From Nocardiopsis sp. YSL2 (GTDB lineage: Bacteria > Actinomycetota > Actinomycetes > Streptosporangiales > Streptosporangiaceae), in contig NZ_JAMOAO010000001.1 in NCBI RefSeq assembly GCF_030555055.1, positions 3,720,001 to 3,784,000 on the forward strand: DNA of 64,000 nt, given 5' to 3'. Positions 46,023 to 55,501 of this stretch are shown here, piece by piece. The notes beneath the pieces are model-generated. The model was given only the letters and a program-made list of their open reading frames with translations, had not been told where the DNA came from and made no database searches. The position numbers and the translations under genes were made by a program. Each line of letters opens with the position of its first letter. The first letter of the stretch is position 1.

Positions 46023-48728
46023 ATGGGGATCAGGGCACGCCGCCTGTGGACCGCAGTTCTGGGTGCGCTGTTCCTGCTCTACGTCGTCGGGACGTTCGTG
46101 CCTGCGGCGCAGTCCACGCTCACCGCGGTCATGGCCGAGTGGCCGACGTCCCTCGCGGCCGGTCTGGCGGGGGTGTCCCTGCTGGTCGCGTCGCGGCGGT
46201 GGGCGGCCACCGGCGCCGACCACGCCGCCCAGGTGGACGGCGCGGACGGTCCCGCCGCTCTGCGCAACCTCGGGCTGGCGTCCCTGGCCTGGGCCGCGGG
46301 CGGCATCACCCACGGCATCACCCGCCTCTTCGGCTCCAGCTCCGTGCTCTCGCTGACGTTGGGCGACCTGTTCGCGCTGGCCGCCCTGCCGCTCTTCGTG
46401 GTGGGCTTCACCCGGTTCGCCCCCTGGCCGGGGGGCCTGCGCACCGCGCTGCGCCACATCACCGACAGCTATGTGTGCGCCGCGGCCATCTTCTCCATCG
46501 TGTGGCTGCTGCTGTTCGCCCCGCAGTACCGGGAGCTGGGCGAGGGCGCCGGGGTACTGGGCTTCGCCCTAGTCTACCCGGTGGCCGACATCGTGGTGCT
46601 GTGCCTGCTCATCCCCCTGGTCTTCATGTCGCCGCACAGCACGCGGCGCGCGGTGCTGCTGGCGATCTCCTCGCTCATCGTCATCGCCGGCGCCGACCTC
46701 ATCGGCGGGATCAGCCGGCTGACCGGGCCGCCCGTGGCCGGGGGGATCGAGTACCCGGTCAAGTTCCTGGGCTTCGCCCTGCTGGGCGCGCTGCCGTGGC
46801 TCGTGGAGCACCGGCCGGGATCGGTCCCGCGCCGGATCACCGGCCGCGGGCTGTACCGGTTCGCGCCCGAACTGGCCGCCGTGGGCGCGCTGGCCCTGGC
46901 GTCGATCGTGCTCAGCGTGGCGGCGCTGCGCCTGCCGGGAGTGGCGCCGGTGCTGCCGCTGGCCGCGGGTACGGCGGTGCTGGTCCTGCTGGTGCGGGTG
47001 CTGGGCATGCTGGAGGAGAACGCCACCCTGGCGCGCATGGTCCTCAACCGCGAGGGGCACTTCCACGAGCTGGCCCGCAACAGCGGCGACGTCATCCTCA
47101 TCCTGGACCGGGACGGCGGGGTGTTCTACGTCAGCCCCGGCACGGCCGAGGCGTTCGGGTACCGGCTCGACGACGTCCTGGCGGCACCGGTCACGGCGCT
47201 CATCCACCCCGAGGACCTCGCGCGGACCAGGGCCGTCGACGGCCTGTTCGGCGACCGGGCGGGCCAGGGCGTGCACCTGCGGCTGCGGGTCCGCGCCGCC
47301 GACGGCACGTGGCGGCACACCGAGTCCACGGTGTCGCTGTACGAGCAGCCGGGCGAGCCCGACCGCCTCCTGGTGACGACCCGGGACATCAGCGCCCAGG
47401 TGGCGCTCCAGGACGAGGTCGAGCACCTGACCTTCCACGACGGGGTGACCGGTCTGCCCAACCGCGCCTACCTGGAGGAGCGCGCCAGCGACGTGCTGGC
47501 GCACCGGGCGATCAGCGACGACCCCGACACCGACATCGCGTGCGTCTTCCTGGACCTGGACGGGTTCACCGCGGTCAACGACTCCGCCGGCCACGTGCGA
47601 GGCGACCACCTGCTCGGACAGGCCGCCCGCAGGCTGCGCGGTGAGCTGGACTCGTCGGCGACGCTCGCCCGCTGGGGCGGGGACGAGTTCGCCGTCCTGG
47701 TGGAGGGTGTCACGCGCGCCCAGCGCGTGGTGGACCTGGCCGAGCGGCTGGGCCGGGTGATCGCCTCGCAGCCCTTCCAGGTGGCCGACCGGGACATCCT
47801 GCTGACCGCGAGTATCGGCGTGGCCTTCGCCGAGCCCACCTCCGACAGCGGTGAGCTGCTGCGCAACGCCGACGTGGCCATGACGCGCGCCAAGGAGCGC
47901 GGCGCCGGGCACGTGGAGGTCTACGCCGCCCACATGCACGACACCGTGGTCTCGCGGCTCGAACTGCAGATCCGGCTGCGCCAGGCGCTGGCGGCCGGGG
48001 AGTTCTTCCTGGAGTACCAGCCGATCGTGGACCTCGACAGCTCCCAGGTGACCGCGGTGGAGGCGCTGGTGCGCTGGGACCGCGACGGCGAGGTCGTGGG
48101 CCCGGACGACTTCATCGGGGCGGCCGAGGAGTCCGGCCTGATCGTGCCCCTGGGGGAGTGGATCCTGCGCGAGGCGTGCCAGAAGGTCGCCGTGTGGCGG
48201 GTCTCGGACTGGGACATCGGCCTGTCGGTGAACCTGTCCGTCAAGCAGGTGCTCTCCGACCGCTTCGTGTCGACCGTGGAGGCGGTGCTGGCCGAGTCCG
48301 GCCTGCCCGCGGAGGTGCTGACGCTGGAGGTCGACGAGGAGGTGCTGCTGGACGACGTCGGTGAGGCCGTCCTGCGGCTGGGCGAGCTGCGCTCGTTGGG
48401 CGTCATGCTGGCCATCGACGACTACGGCATGGGCTACGCGTCCCTGGCCCACCTGCGCGAGCTGAGCGTGGACGCGATCAAGATCGACCCGCTGTTCACG
48501 GCCGACCTGGGCCGCGACGACACCGTCACCCTGCTGACGCACACGATCATCCAGCTCGGGCGCGACCTGGGGGTCCAGGTGGTGGCCGAGGGGATCGAGC
48601 GCTCCGAGCAGCTGGAGCAGCTGCGCACGATGGGCTGCGACCGCGGCCAGGGCTTCCTGGTGGCCCGCCCGATGCCGGCCTCCGGTGTGGAGTCCCTCGT
48701 CGGCGGCGAGAGCGGCGTCAACCTGTAG
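46023..48728 (+). CDS. Membrane PAS-GGDEF-EAL cyclic-di-GMP turnover protein
   Basis: A 901-residue protein. Residues 1-330 contain nine or ten membrane helices. A PAS domain (about 340-460) begins HFHELARNSGDVILILDRDGG and ends in the PAC-like segment. The GGDEF domain (about 465-630) keeps GGDEF (552-556) but has no RxxD I-site before it, so feedback inhibition is absent. The EAL domain (about 640-890) is fully canonical: E680-A-L, DDYGMGYASL, KID and AEGIE, and thus a likely active phosphodiesterase. ATG 46023 follows GGGAGG. Its place just before ilvB matches a Streptomyces composite c-di-GMP gene (synteny from memory). Confidence 0.9.
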   Translation: MGIRARRLWTAVLGALFLLYVVGTFVPAAQSTLTAVMAEWPTSLAAGLAGVSLLVASRRWAATGADHAAQVDGADGPAALRNLGLASLAWAAGGITHGITRLFGSSSVLSLTLGDLFALAALPLFVVGFTRFAPWPGGLRTALRHITDSYVCAAAIFSIVWLLLFAPQYRELGEGAGVLGFALVYPVADIVVLCLLIPLVFMSPHSTRRAVLLAISSLIVIAGADLIGGISRLTGPPVAGGIEYPVKFLGFALLGALPWLVEHRPGSVPRRITGRGLYRFAPELAAVGALALASIVLSVAALRLPGVAPVLPLAAGTAVLVLLVRVLGMLEENATLARMVLNREGHFHELARNSGDVILILDRDGGVFYVSPGTAEAFGYRLDDVLAAPVTALIHPEDLARTRAVDGLFGDRAGQGVHLRLRVRAADGTWRHTESTVSLYEQPGEPDRLLVTTRDISAQVALQDEVEHLTFHDGVTGLPNRAYLEERASDVLAHRAISDDPDTDIACVFLDLDGFTAVNDSAGHVRGDHLLGQAARRLRGELDSSATLARWGGDEFAVLVEGVTRAQRVVDLAERLGRVIASQPFQVADRDILLTASIGVAFAEPTSDSGELLRNADVAMTRAKERGAGHVEVYAAHMHDTVVSRLELQIRLRQALAAGEFFLEYQPIVDLDSSQVTAVEALVRWDRDGEVVGPDDFIGAAEESGLIVPLGEWILREACQKVAVWRVSDWDIGLSVNLSVKQVLSDRFVSTVEAVLAESGLPAEVLTLEVDEEVLLDDVGEAVLRLGELRSLGVMLAIDDYGMGYASLAHLRELSVDAIKIDPLFTADLGRDDTVTLLTHTIIQLGRDLGVQVVAEGIERSEQLEQLRTMGCDRGQGFLVARPMPASGVESLVGGESGVNL

Positions 48729-48801
48729 CGACGACTCCGGCGATTCGGGACGATAGGTCGTTCACCTGCGACGTCGGACGTGCGGCGGCTACGTTTCAGG
48801 C

Positions 48802-49182
48802 ATGCCCTCATTCGAACACGAGTTCCCGCTCGACCTGATCCGGAACGACCCGGGTTTCGCGGCGGAACTCCTGCAGGAGGTCAGCGGGAAACCGCTGCCC
48901 GAGCACACCCGCGTGTGCTGCGACGCCGCGGCTCTGGGATCTCTGGAGGAGATCATGAAGTTGCGCGACTACGAGTTCAAGACCGAACTGATCGGCCGCC
49001 CCTTCCGCGAGGGCGAGGCCAAGGGGCTCGCCGAGTCCCTCCTCGTCTTCCTGGAGGGCCGGGGCATCGCCGTCAGTGACGAGGTACGCACAAGGGTCAC
49101 CTCCTCGGCGGACCATGACGAGTTGCTGGGCTGGGTCCGCCGGGCGGCGACGGTGGAACGGGCCGAGGACCTGTTCCGCTGA
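48802..49182 (+). pseudogene. Internally deleted Rpn-type (PD-(D/E)XK) nuclease gene
   Basis: A 126-residue product. The first 30 residues (FEHEFPLDLIRNDPGFAAELLQEV) match the start, and the last 65 (EFKTELIGRPFREGEAKGLAESLLVFLEGRGIAV through WVRRAATVERAEDLFR) match the end, of the roughly 290-residue recombination-promoting/transposase-like nuclease family common in actinomycetes (recognised from memory). About 160-200 residues including the nuclease core are missing, and the joint falls near residues 40-58. The frame is preserved, so a short protein may still be made, but it cannot be a nuclease. TACGTT sits 7 nt before the ATG. Confidence 0.6.
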
Positions 49183-49308
49183 GCGGGGCCTGTCCACGGC
49201 GTGGACGGCGGTACGTGCCCTGCGTTACACACGTCCGGTCACGCGGCGGCGTTCGCCGTGGTCACACGGCTGGCGTGTCGATGGATGAGGCCGCATGCTG
49301 ACATATTC

Positions 49309-49325
49309 GTCTCGAATGATGAGAC
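49309..49325. promoter_or_regulatory. Inverted repeat GTCTC-N7-GAGAC upstream of ilvB
   Basis: Equivalent to TCTCG-AATGA-TGAGA, centred about 27 bp upstream of the proposed minus-35, a position suited to an activator. The same TCTCR-N5-TGAGA pattern precedes leuB. Confidence 0.5.
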
Positions 49326-49340
49326 AAAATCGCGTTCTGG

Positions 49341-49370
49341 TTGACGCGCGACCACTCCTTCGGCCACTGT
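49341..49370 (+). promoter_or_regulatory. ilvBNC leader promoter candidate
   Basis: TTGACG (49341-49346), an 18-bp spacer and CACTGT (49365-49370) place the transcript start at or next to GTG 49378, so the leader peptide would be translated from a leaderless mRNA. Confidence 0.45.
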
Positions 49371-49377
49371 TGTCAGC

Positions 49378-49428
49378 GTGCAGAGCAACTCCCTGATTCT
49401 CGTACTTGGTCGGCGCGCAGCCCACTGA
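49378..49428 (+). CDS. ilvB leader peptide
   Basis: A 16-codon ORF reading [16 protein letters not shown]. The run Leu-Ile-Leu-Val-Leu comprises exactly the three branched-chain amino acids made by the downstream operon, the hallmark of an attenuation leader. Its ILVLG core resembles the ilvB leader peptides of Streptomyces (from memory). There is no ribosome-binding site, and an upstream stop at 49342 excludes a longer form. Starting as leaderless GTG explains both. Its end overlaps the 5' arm of the pause hairpin, so ribosome position can influence RNA folding. Confidence 0.65.
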   Translation: MQSNSLILVLGRRAAH

Positions 49429-49447
49429 GTTTCTTCTGCTGCGCGCC
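49412..49447 (+). promoter_or_regulatory. Pause hairpin of the ilvB attenuator
   Basis: Perfect 9-bp arms GGCGCGCAG (49412-49420) and CTGCGCGCC (49439-49447). The left arm overlaps the last leader codons. I do not see an obvious antiterminator pairing with the terminator arm, so the switching mechanism is open. Confidence 0.55.
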
Positions 49448-49450
49448 ACC

Positions 49451-49483
49451 CCTCAACCGCCATCGGGCGGTGGGGGTTTTTTT
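49451..49483 (+). terminator. Intrinsic terminator (attenuator) upstream of ilvB
   Basis: Stem ACCGCC/GGCGGT (49456-49461 with 49466-49471), extended by partial pairing of the CCTC and GGGG flanks and followed by seven T (49477-49483). A T-tract terminator is rare in this DNA and lies 82 nt before the ilvB start, right after the leader peptide. Confidence 0.75.
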
Positions 49484-49564
49484 ATTGCCACACCAGGCCA
49501 TGAGTCAGACCCACCAAGCCAGAGCCGCTGTACCCGCTCTGGACCCTCGCTGAAGGATCTTGAG

Positions 49565-51325
49565 ATGACCGAGCAGATGACCGGCGCCCAATCGCTGATC
49601 AGGTCGCTGGAGCACGTCGGCGTTGACACTGTCTTCGGGATTCCCGGCGGCGCCATCCTCCCCGCGTACGACCCCCTCTACGACTCGGCCAAGGTGCGCC
49701 ACATCCTCATGCGCCACGAGCAGGGAGCCGGCCACGCGGCCGAGGGCTACGCCTACGCCACCGGCAAGCCCGGCGTGTGCATGGCCACCAGCGGCCCCGG
49801 TGCCACGAACCTCGTGACACCGCTGGCCGACGCCCACATGGACTCGGTGCCCATGGTCGCCATCACCGGCCAGGTCGCCGCGCCCATGATCGGCACCGAC
49901 GCATTCCAGGAAGCGGACATCTGCGGCATCACGATGCCGATCACCAAGCACAACTTCCTGGTCAAGGATGTGCGGGACATCCCGCGCACCATCTCCGAGG
50001 CCTTCCACATCGCCTCCACCGGCCGCCCCGGCCCGGTGCTCGTCGACATCTCCAAGGACGCCCTGCAGGCCGCGACCGAGTTCGTCTGGCCCGAGCGCAT
50101 GGACCTGCCGGGCTACCGCCCGGTCACCAAGCCGCACGGCAAGCAGGTGCGCGAGGCCGCGCGGATGATCGCCGAGGCCAAGCGCCCCGTCCTGTACGTC
50201 GGCGGCGGGGTCCTGCGCGCCGGGGCCTCCGCCGAGCTGCGTGTCCTGGCCGAGCTCACCGGCGTCCCGGTCGTCACCACGCTGATGGCCCGCGGCGTCT
50301 TCCCCGACAGCCACCCGCTGTGCGTGGGCATGCCCGGCATGCACGGCGACGTCGCCGCCGTCGGCGCCCTGCAGAAGGCCGACCTGGTCGTGGCACTGGG
50401 CGCCCGCTTCGACGACCGCGTCACCGGCCGGCTGGACTCCTTCGCGCCCGACGCCAAGGTCGTGCACGCCGACATCGACCCGGCCGAGATCTCCAAGAAC
50501 CGCCACGCGGACGTGCCCATCGTCGGTGACTGCCGCGAGGTCCTGGCCGACCTGGTCGTGGCCGTGCGCGCCGACCAGGAGAAGGGCCGCGAGGGCGACT
50601 ACGCCGCCTGGTGGCACCAGCTCAACCGGCTGCGCGACACCTACCCCAAGGGATACGAGCCGCACGACGGCGACTCCCTGGCCCCGCAGGCCGTCATCGA
50701 GCGCCTGGGCAAGCTCGTCGGCCCGGAGGCCACCTACGTCGCGGGCGTCGGCCAGCACCAGATGTGGGCCGCCCAGTTCGTCGACTACGAGCGGCCCGGA
50801 GCCTTCGTCAACTCCGGCGGCCTCGGCACCATGGGCTTCTCCGTTCCCGCGGCGCTGGGCGCCAAGGCCGGCGACCCCGACCGCGTCGTGTGGTCGATCG
50901 ACGGGGACGGCTGCTTCCAGATGACCAACCAGGAACTGGCCACCTGCGCCATCGAGGGCATCCCGATCAAGGTCGCGGTCGTCAACAACGGCAACCTGGG
51001 CATGGTCCGCCAGTGGCAGACCCTGTTCTACGAGGGCCGCTACTCCAACACCGACCTGCAGACCTCGCCCAAGGACGAGAAGGTCCGCATTCCCGACTTC
51101 GTCCGCCTCGCGGAGGCGTACGGTTGTGTCGGCCTGCGGTGCGAACGCCCCGAGGACATCGACTCGACCATCGAGAAGGCCATGTCCATCAACGACGCCC
51201 CCGTCGTCGTGGACTTCACCGTCAGCCACGACGCGATGGTCTGGCCGATGGTCGGCCCCGGTGTCAGCAACGACCAGATCCAGTACGCGCGCGACATGGC
51301 GCCGAACTGGGAACACGAGGACTAG
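49565..51325 (+). CDS. ilvB: Acetolactate synthase large subunit
   Basis: A 586-residue thiamine-diphosphate enzyme condensing pyruvate to acetolactate, or pyruvate plus 2-oxobutyrate to acetohydroxybutyrate, the first common step of Val/Ile/Leu synthesis. The ThDP-activating Glu is in [15 protein letters not shown], the FAD/central domain spans about 205-350, and the ThDP-Mg motif starts at [12 protein letters not shown] and continues to [15 protein letters not shown] 49565 has GAAGGA 9 nt upstream. It opens the ilvBNC run and is controlled by the attenuator before it. Confidence 0.97.
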   Translation: MTEQMTGAQSLIRSLEHVGVDTVFGIPGGAILPAYDPLYDSAKVRHILMRHEQGAGHAAEGYAYATGKPGVCMATSGPGATNLVTPLADAHMDSVPMVAITGQVAAPMIGTDAFQEADICGITMPITKHNFLVKDVRDIPRTISEAFHIASTGRPGPVLVDISKDALQAATEFVWPERMDLPGYRPVTKPHGKQVREAARMIAEAKRPVLYVGGGVLRAGASAELRVLAELTGVPVVTTLMARGVFPDSHPLCVGMPGMHGDVAAVGALQKADLVVALGARFDDRVTGRLDSFAPDAKVVHADIDPAEISKNRHADVPIVGDCREVLADLVVAVRADQEKGREGDYAAWWHQLNRLRDTYPKGYEPHDGDSLAPQAVIERLGKLVGPEATYVAGVGQHQMWAAQFVDYERPGAFVNSGGLGTMGFSVPAALGAKAGDPDRVVWSIDGDGCFQMTNQELATCAIEGIPIKVAVVNNGNLGMVRQWQTLFYEGRYSNTDLQTSPKDEKVRIPDFVRLAEAYGCVGLRCERPEDIDSTIEKAMSINDAPVVVDFTVSHDAMVWPMVGPGVSNDQIQYARDMAPNWEHED

Positions 51326-51342
51326 GAGAAGGCCGAACCACC

Positions 51343-51867
51343 ATGAGCAGTCACACGCTTTCCGTTCTGGTGGAGGACACCCCGGGCATCCTCGCCCGCG
51401 CCTCCTCACTGTTCTCCCGCCGCGGCTTCAACATCGACTCGCTCAGCGTCAGCACGACCGAGTACCCAGGACTGTCCCGGATGACAATCGTGGTCAACTG
51501 CGACCTCCACCCCTTGGAGCAGGTGACCAAACAGCTCAACAAGCTGATCAACGTCGTCAAGATCGTGGAGATGGACACCACCGCTTCGGTCCGCCGCGAG
51601 CTGCTGCTCGTCAAGGTCAAGGCCGACGCGTCCAGCCGCACCCACGTGCTGCAGACGGCCGAGCTCTTCCGCGCCCACGTCGTGGACGTCAGCCCGGACG
51701 TCGTCGTCATCGAGGCGACCGGGGACCCCGAGAAGCTCGATGCCCTGGTGAAGAACCTGGAACCCTTCGGAATCCGGGAGCTCGTCAAGTCGGGGCTGGT
51801 CGCCCTGGGGCGCGGGCCCCGGTCGATCACCGACCGCTCCCTGCGCGCGGTCGACCGCAGCGCCTGA
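51343..51867 (+). CDS. ilvN: Acetolactate synthase small (regulatory) subunit
   Basis: A 174-residue subunit with an N-terminal ACT domain (HTLSVLVEDTPGILARASSLFSRRGFNIDSL) that binds valine for feedback inhibition, and the C-terminal domain that activates IlvB. The start at 51343 is 17 bp after the ilvB stop, with AGGAGAAGG upstream; full length for the family. Confidence 0.97.
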   Translation: MSSHTLSVLVEDTPGILARASSLFSRRGFNIDSLSVSTTEYPGLSRMTIVVNCDLHPLEQVTKQLNKLINVVKIVEMDTTASVRRELLLVKVKADASSRTHVLQTAELFRAHVVDVSPDVVVIEATGDPEKLDALVKNLEPFGIRELVKSGLVALGRGPRSITDRSLRAVDRSA

Positions 51868-51964
51868 GGACCGGGCCGACACGGGGCCCGTACCAGGTTC
51901 CGAACGAACATCAGTAACAGTTCCTCCCCGCGCACGCGGAGATGATCCCAAGGAGTAACCCCAA

Positions 51965-52960
<996 letters not shown>

Positions 52961-52986
52961 CGAGCTCGCGAGCACTCGGACACGTG

Positions 52987-53017
52987 CACCGGGGCGGGGT
53001 CCTACTCCGCCCCGGTG
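52987..53017 (+). terminator. ilvC terminator
   Basis: Perfect 11-bp arms (CACCGGGGCGG at 52987-52997, complement at 53007-53017) starting 26 nt after the ilvC stop. Confidence 0.75.
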
Positions 53018-53184
53018 GCGTGTGTGCCGGGGAAGCCCGGCGGGGCAAGGGATCCGGACTTTCCCCCCGGTCCGCCCGCGCGCTTCCCTACCACCGCAGT
53101 AGACTTTGGACCGGCCGTCACACCCGATCAGGGCAGGGCCAGCCGCCTGCGCGATCGGGTCGCACCACCCGAAAAGGAACCGTT

Positions 53185-54774
53185 GTGCCCAAACCCGCCG
53201 TACTCGTAGCGGAAAAGCTCTCGCCCGCCGGAATCGCGCTCTTGGAGGAGGACTTCGAGGTGCGCCATGTGGACGGCGCAGACCGGTCCCAGCTCCTGCC
53301 GGCCCTGGCGGACGTCGACGCGCTCATCGTGCGCAGCGCCACCATGGTCGACGCCGAGGCGATCGCCGCCGCGGGCCGCCTCCAGGTCGTCGCACGCGCG
53401 GGCGTCGGCCTCGACAACGTCGACGTGGACGCGGCCACCAAGGCGGGCGTCCTGGTCGTCAACGCCCCCACCTCCAACATCATCAGCGCCGCCGAGCAGG
53501 CCATCAACCTGCTCCTGGCCAGCGCCCGCAACACCGCCCCCGCGCACAACGCCCTCATCAACGGTGAGTGGAAGCGGTCCAAGTACACCGGCGTGGAGCT
53601 GTACGAGAAGGTCGTCGGCGTGGTCGGGCTCGGCCGCATCGGCGCCCTGGTCGCCCAGCGCCTGTCGGCGTTCGGCACCCACGTCATCGCCTACGACCCC
53701 TTCGTGCAGCCCGCCCGAGCCGCGCAGATCGGCGTCGAGATGGTGTCCCTGGACGAACTGCTGGAGCGCAGCGACTTCATCACCATCCACCTGCCCAAGA
53801 ACAAGGACACCCTGGGCCTGATCGGTGACGAGGCGCTGGGCAAGGTCAAGCCGAACGTGCGGATCATCAACGCCGCGCGCGGCGGGATCCTGGACGAGGA
53901 CGCGCTCTACCGCGCGCTCAAGGACGGCCGGGTGGCGGGCGCGGGCATCGACGTGTTCACCAAGGAGCCCACCACCGAGAGCCCGCTCTTCGAGTTCGAG
54001 AACGTGGTCGTGGCCCCGCACCTGGGCGCCAGCACCACCGAGGCGCAGGAGAAGGCGGGCACGCAGGTCGCCCGCTCGGTGAAGCTGGCCCTGTCGGGCG
54101 AGTTCGTGCCGGACGCGGTGAACGTGCAGGGCACCGGCGTGGCCGAGGAGATCAAGCCGGGCCTGCCGCTGACGGAGAAGCTGGGCCGCGTGTTCACGTC
54201 CCTGGCGGGTGTCGTGGCCAGCCGGATCGACGTCGAGGTCCGCGGCGAGATCGCCGCCCACGACGTCAAGGTCCTGGAGCTGGCCGCGCTCAAGGGCGTG
54301 TTCAGCGACGTGGTCGAGGACACCGTGACCTTCGTGAACGCCCCGCTGCTGGCCAAGGAGCGCGGCGTCGAGGTCAACCTCGTCACCAGCGACGACCACA
54401 GCGACTGGCGCAACCTCATCTCGGTGCGCGGTGTGCTCGCCGACGGCCAGCGGGTGTCGGTCTCCGGCACGCTGACCGGGCCCCGCCAGATCGAGAAGCT
54501 GGTCGAGATCAACAACTACTCGATGGAGATCGGCCTCAGCGAGCACATGGTGTTCCTCTCCTACGAGGACCGCCCCGGCATCGTCGGCAAGGTCGGTGCG
54601 CTGCTGGGCGACGCCGACGTCAACATCGCGGGCATGCAGGTCATCCGGGACAAGGAGGGTGGCAAGGCGCTGATCGCGCTCACCGTTGACTCCGCGGTGC
54701 CCGACGAGATCCTGGCGTCGATCTCCGCCGAGATCGACGCCGACATCTCGCGGCAGGTCGACCTGGAGGACTAG
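53185..54774 (+). CDS. serA: D-3-phosphoglycerate dehydrogenase
   Basis: A 529-residue enzyme for the first step of serine synthesis. It has a substrate/NAD-binding catalytic core (1-315), with GLGRIGALVAQRL for NAD, ARGGILDEDAL, and catalytic His in APHLGAST. The intervening ASB domain (about 320-450) and C-terminal ACT domain (about 455-529, starting MVFLSYEDRPGIVGKVG) form the long type I enzyme that senses serine. GTG 53185 follows AAAAGGA; longer starts lack conservation. It has its own promoter region after the ilvC terminator. Confidence 0.97.
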   Translation: MPKPAVLVAEKLSPAGIALLEEDFEVRHVDGADRSQLLPALADVDALIVRSATMVDAEAIAAAGRLQVVARAGVGLDNVDVDAATKAGVLVVNAPTSNIISAAEQAINLLLASARNTAPAHNALINGEWKRSKYTGVELYEKVVGVVGLGRIGALVAQRLSAFGTHVIAYDPFVQPARAAQIGVEMVSLDELLERSDFITIHLPKNKDTLGLIGDEALGKVKPNVRIINAARGGILDEDALYRALKDGRVAGAGIDVFTKEPTTESPLFEFENVVVAPHLGASTTEAQEKAGTQVARSVKLALSGEFVPDAVNVQGTGVAEEIKPGLPLTEKLGRVFTSLAGVVASRIDVEVRGEIAAHDVKVLELAALKGVFSDVVEDTVTFVNAPLLAKERGVEVNLVTSDDHSDWRNLISVRGVLADGQRVSVSGTLTGPRQIEKLVEINNYSMEIGLSEHMVFLSYEDRPGIVGKVGALLGDADVNIAGMQVIRDKEGGKALIALTVDSAVPDEILASISAEIDADISRQVDLED

Positions 54775-54796
54775 GAGCCGAGCGGGTCCGATACGG

Positions 54797-54836
54797 GGCC
54801 GCGTTCCACGGCGCCACGGCGCCGGGGAACGCGGCC
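54797..54836 (+). terminator. serA terminator
   Basis: Long inverted repeat (GGCCGCGTTCC outer arms with CGGCGCC inner arms, one mismatch) 22 nt after serA, followed by TTTC. Confidence 0.75.
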
Positions 54837-55096
54837 TTTCGCATACGCGCACGGTCATGGGCGGCCATTCCGGTCGCGAATTCGCATAACGGGGCCATGT
54901 GGCGCTGCTCGCCGACGAATGCACACCTCATGGCGTGTCATCAAATCGTGATCCGGATGTCGCGTGGAACATGGGGCTCGTCAGGGCGATGCTCCGGGCG
55001 GCGCGGACCGGCCGCCGATCCTCCACCTCGCGTCTGGCCGAGTGGGGGCGGAAGCGCAAGTGCTCCCGCCCTGGCCGGAACCGGAAGGTGTATGCG

Positions 55097-55501
55097 GTGC
55101 GACTTCGAAATCGGCGTTTCCTGCTGTTCTCGTCCACGGCGGTGTCAGGGGCGGGCGCGTGTGCGGCTCTGGTCGCTCTCGGCGTGCTCGACCCGTGGAC
55201 CGCCGCACAGGCCCTTCTCCTGGCGGCGGTCTGCGGATCCGTCGCTTTCCTGGCGCTCCTGGTGCGGCGCAACAGCGTCCAGGTGCGGCTGCTCCGGCGG
55301 AGCCTGGACCGCCACCTGCGGGAGGTCGCCGAGATCGCGGGCGAGAACCGGGCCGAGCTCTTCGGCCGGGCCGACGAGCTGACCGACCGGCTCGACGCCG
55401 TCGCCGAGTCGGTGGCCGGACTGCGCGCGGACCTGGCGGAGCGGGACTCCGAAGTCGAGATGGTCGGCGGCTCCGCGGTCCACGCGCGGGCGGCCTCATG
55501 A
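55097..55501 (+). CDS. Small membrane protein with coiled coil, first gene of GT operon
   Basis: A 134-residue protein of no known family. Two predicted helices at about 8-28 and 34-54 are followed by a cytosolic amphipathic stretch (about 62-125) rich in Arg, Glu, Leu and Ala with heptad spacing (LRRSLDRHLREVAEIAGENRAELFGRADELTDRL), likely a coiled coil. GTG 55097 is preferred because GGAAGG lies 8 nt upstream; GTG 55088 overlaps that site. The stop overlaps the next ATG (ATGA), so it is coupled to the first glycosyltransferase and may tether the enzymes to the membrane (inference). Confidence 0.6.
   Translation: MRLRNRRFLLFSSTAVSGAGACAALVALGVLDPWTAAQALLLAAVCGSVAFLALLVRRNSVQVRLLRRSLDRHLREVAEIAGENRAELFGRADELTDRLDAVAESVAGLRADLAERDSEVEMVGGSAVHARAAS

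Noticed and set aside
49316..49396. Alternative leader ORF (26 codons, with VLV and two LL pairs) before ilvB
   Set aside because: It starts upstream of the best promoter, has no ribosome-binding site and does not reach the hairpins; the LILVL peptide at 49378 fits attenuation better. Kept as a second possibility if transcription starts further upstream.
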